Origin: Mytilus californianus
Lineage: Eukaryota; Mollusca; Bivalvia; Mytilida; Mytilidae
Reading direction: 5' to 3'
DNA length: 64,000 nt
Assembly: GCF_021869535.1 (NCBI RefSeq)
Contig: NW_026262701.1
Coordinates: forward strand, 2,557,501 to 2,621,500
Shown piece after piece: positions 63,874 through 64,000 of this stretch. The position numbers were made by a program, and so were the translations under genes. Within the stretch, counting starts at the first letter, position 1; every line of letters starts with the position of its first letter. Under the pieces are notes generated by a model. It was not told the origin of the DNA. It searched no databases and saw only the letters and a program-made list of their open reading frames with translations.

Positions 63874-64000
63874 GTAAGATTTTGTTCTCCAGAATTGTAC
63901 AGATAGATGCAGATATAGTCTGATCTAAGAGTAGATATTTTATCTCGCTTGATTTTTTTTTCCATTTCTCGTCTGTTTATTTTGGATATATCAAAGTTTG

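Overview
The window is one interior piece of a very large, intron-rich animal gene on the + strand. AT-rich introns, GT-AG splicing and the dispersed repeat families point to a bivalve, most likely a marine mussel; this is inference from repeat style and gene content, not from a species marker. I find 50 exons covering about 12.7 kb of coding sequence (about 4,237 codons). The reading frame joins at every junction, and neither the start nor the stop codon lies in the window.

The protein is a secreted, cysteine-rich repeat protein. Its unit is a ten-cysteine von Willebrand factor C-like (VWC-like) module. Each module is split over an A exon (usually 115 nt, phase 1 to 2; C-x-Y-K-G, W-x-D-G-C, C-x-C, Y-x-C) and a B exon (phase 2 to 1; C-P-x-Y, D-P-x-x-P-C-C-x-x-P-x-C) that runs on into a Thr/Pro/Gly linker. 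The window holds 23 complete modules and the end of another. Between modules 2 and 3 sit a ShKT-domain exon (6558-6686) and a 27-nt microexon (7232-7258). In the middle, the linker of module 12 has expanded into a cysteine-free Pro/Tyr/Thr/Gly/Lys domain of 38 tandem units (about 1,740 residues) over two exons (32945-34356 and 34741-38757).

Layout: 1-8540, modules 1-3A with the ShKT insert; 8541-11607, a boundary repeat array broken by two transposons; 11608-32339, modules 3B-12A; 32945-38757, the Pro-rich domain; 40717-63873, modules 13-24. No other gene is convincing on either strand. Introns hold MITE-like DNA transposons with clear terminal inverted repeats and target-site duplications, a tRNA-derived SINE, minisatellites and older dispersed repeats.

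The most unusual observation is that tandem duplications starting in the 3' end of an exon and running through the splice donor have arisen at least seven times in this one gene (at 1-1794, 3399-3890, 8491-11080, 34278-34557, 42601-42911, 48151-49213 and 61085-61410). They range from 2 to about 34 copies and each multiplies the GT donor. The second is the 38-unit Pro/Tyr-rich domain framed by VWC-like modules. That layout suggests a structural or matrix protein (byssus, periostracum, shell matrix or a similar secreted material), but the function cannot be settled from sequence.
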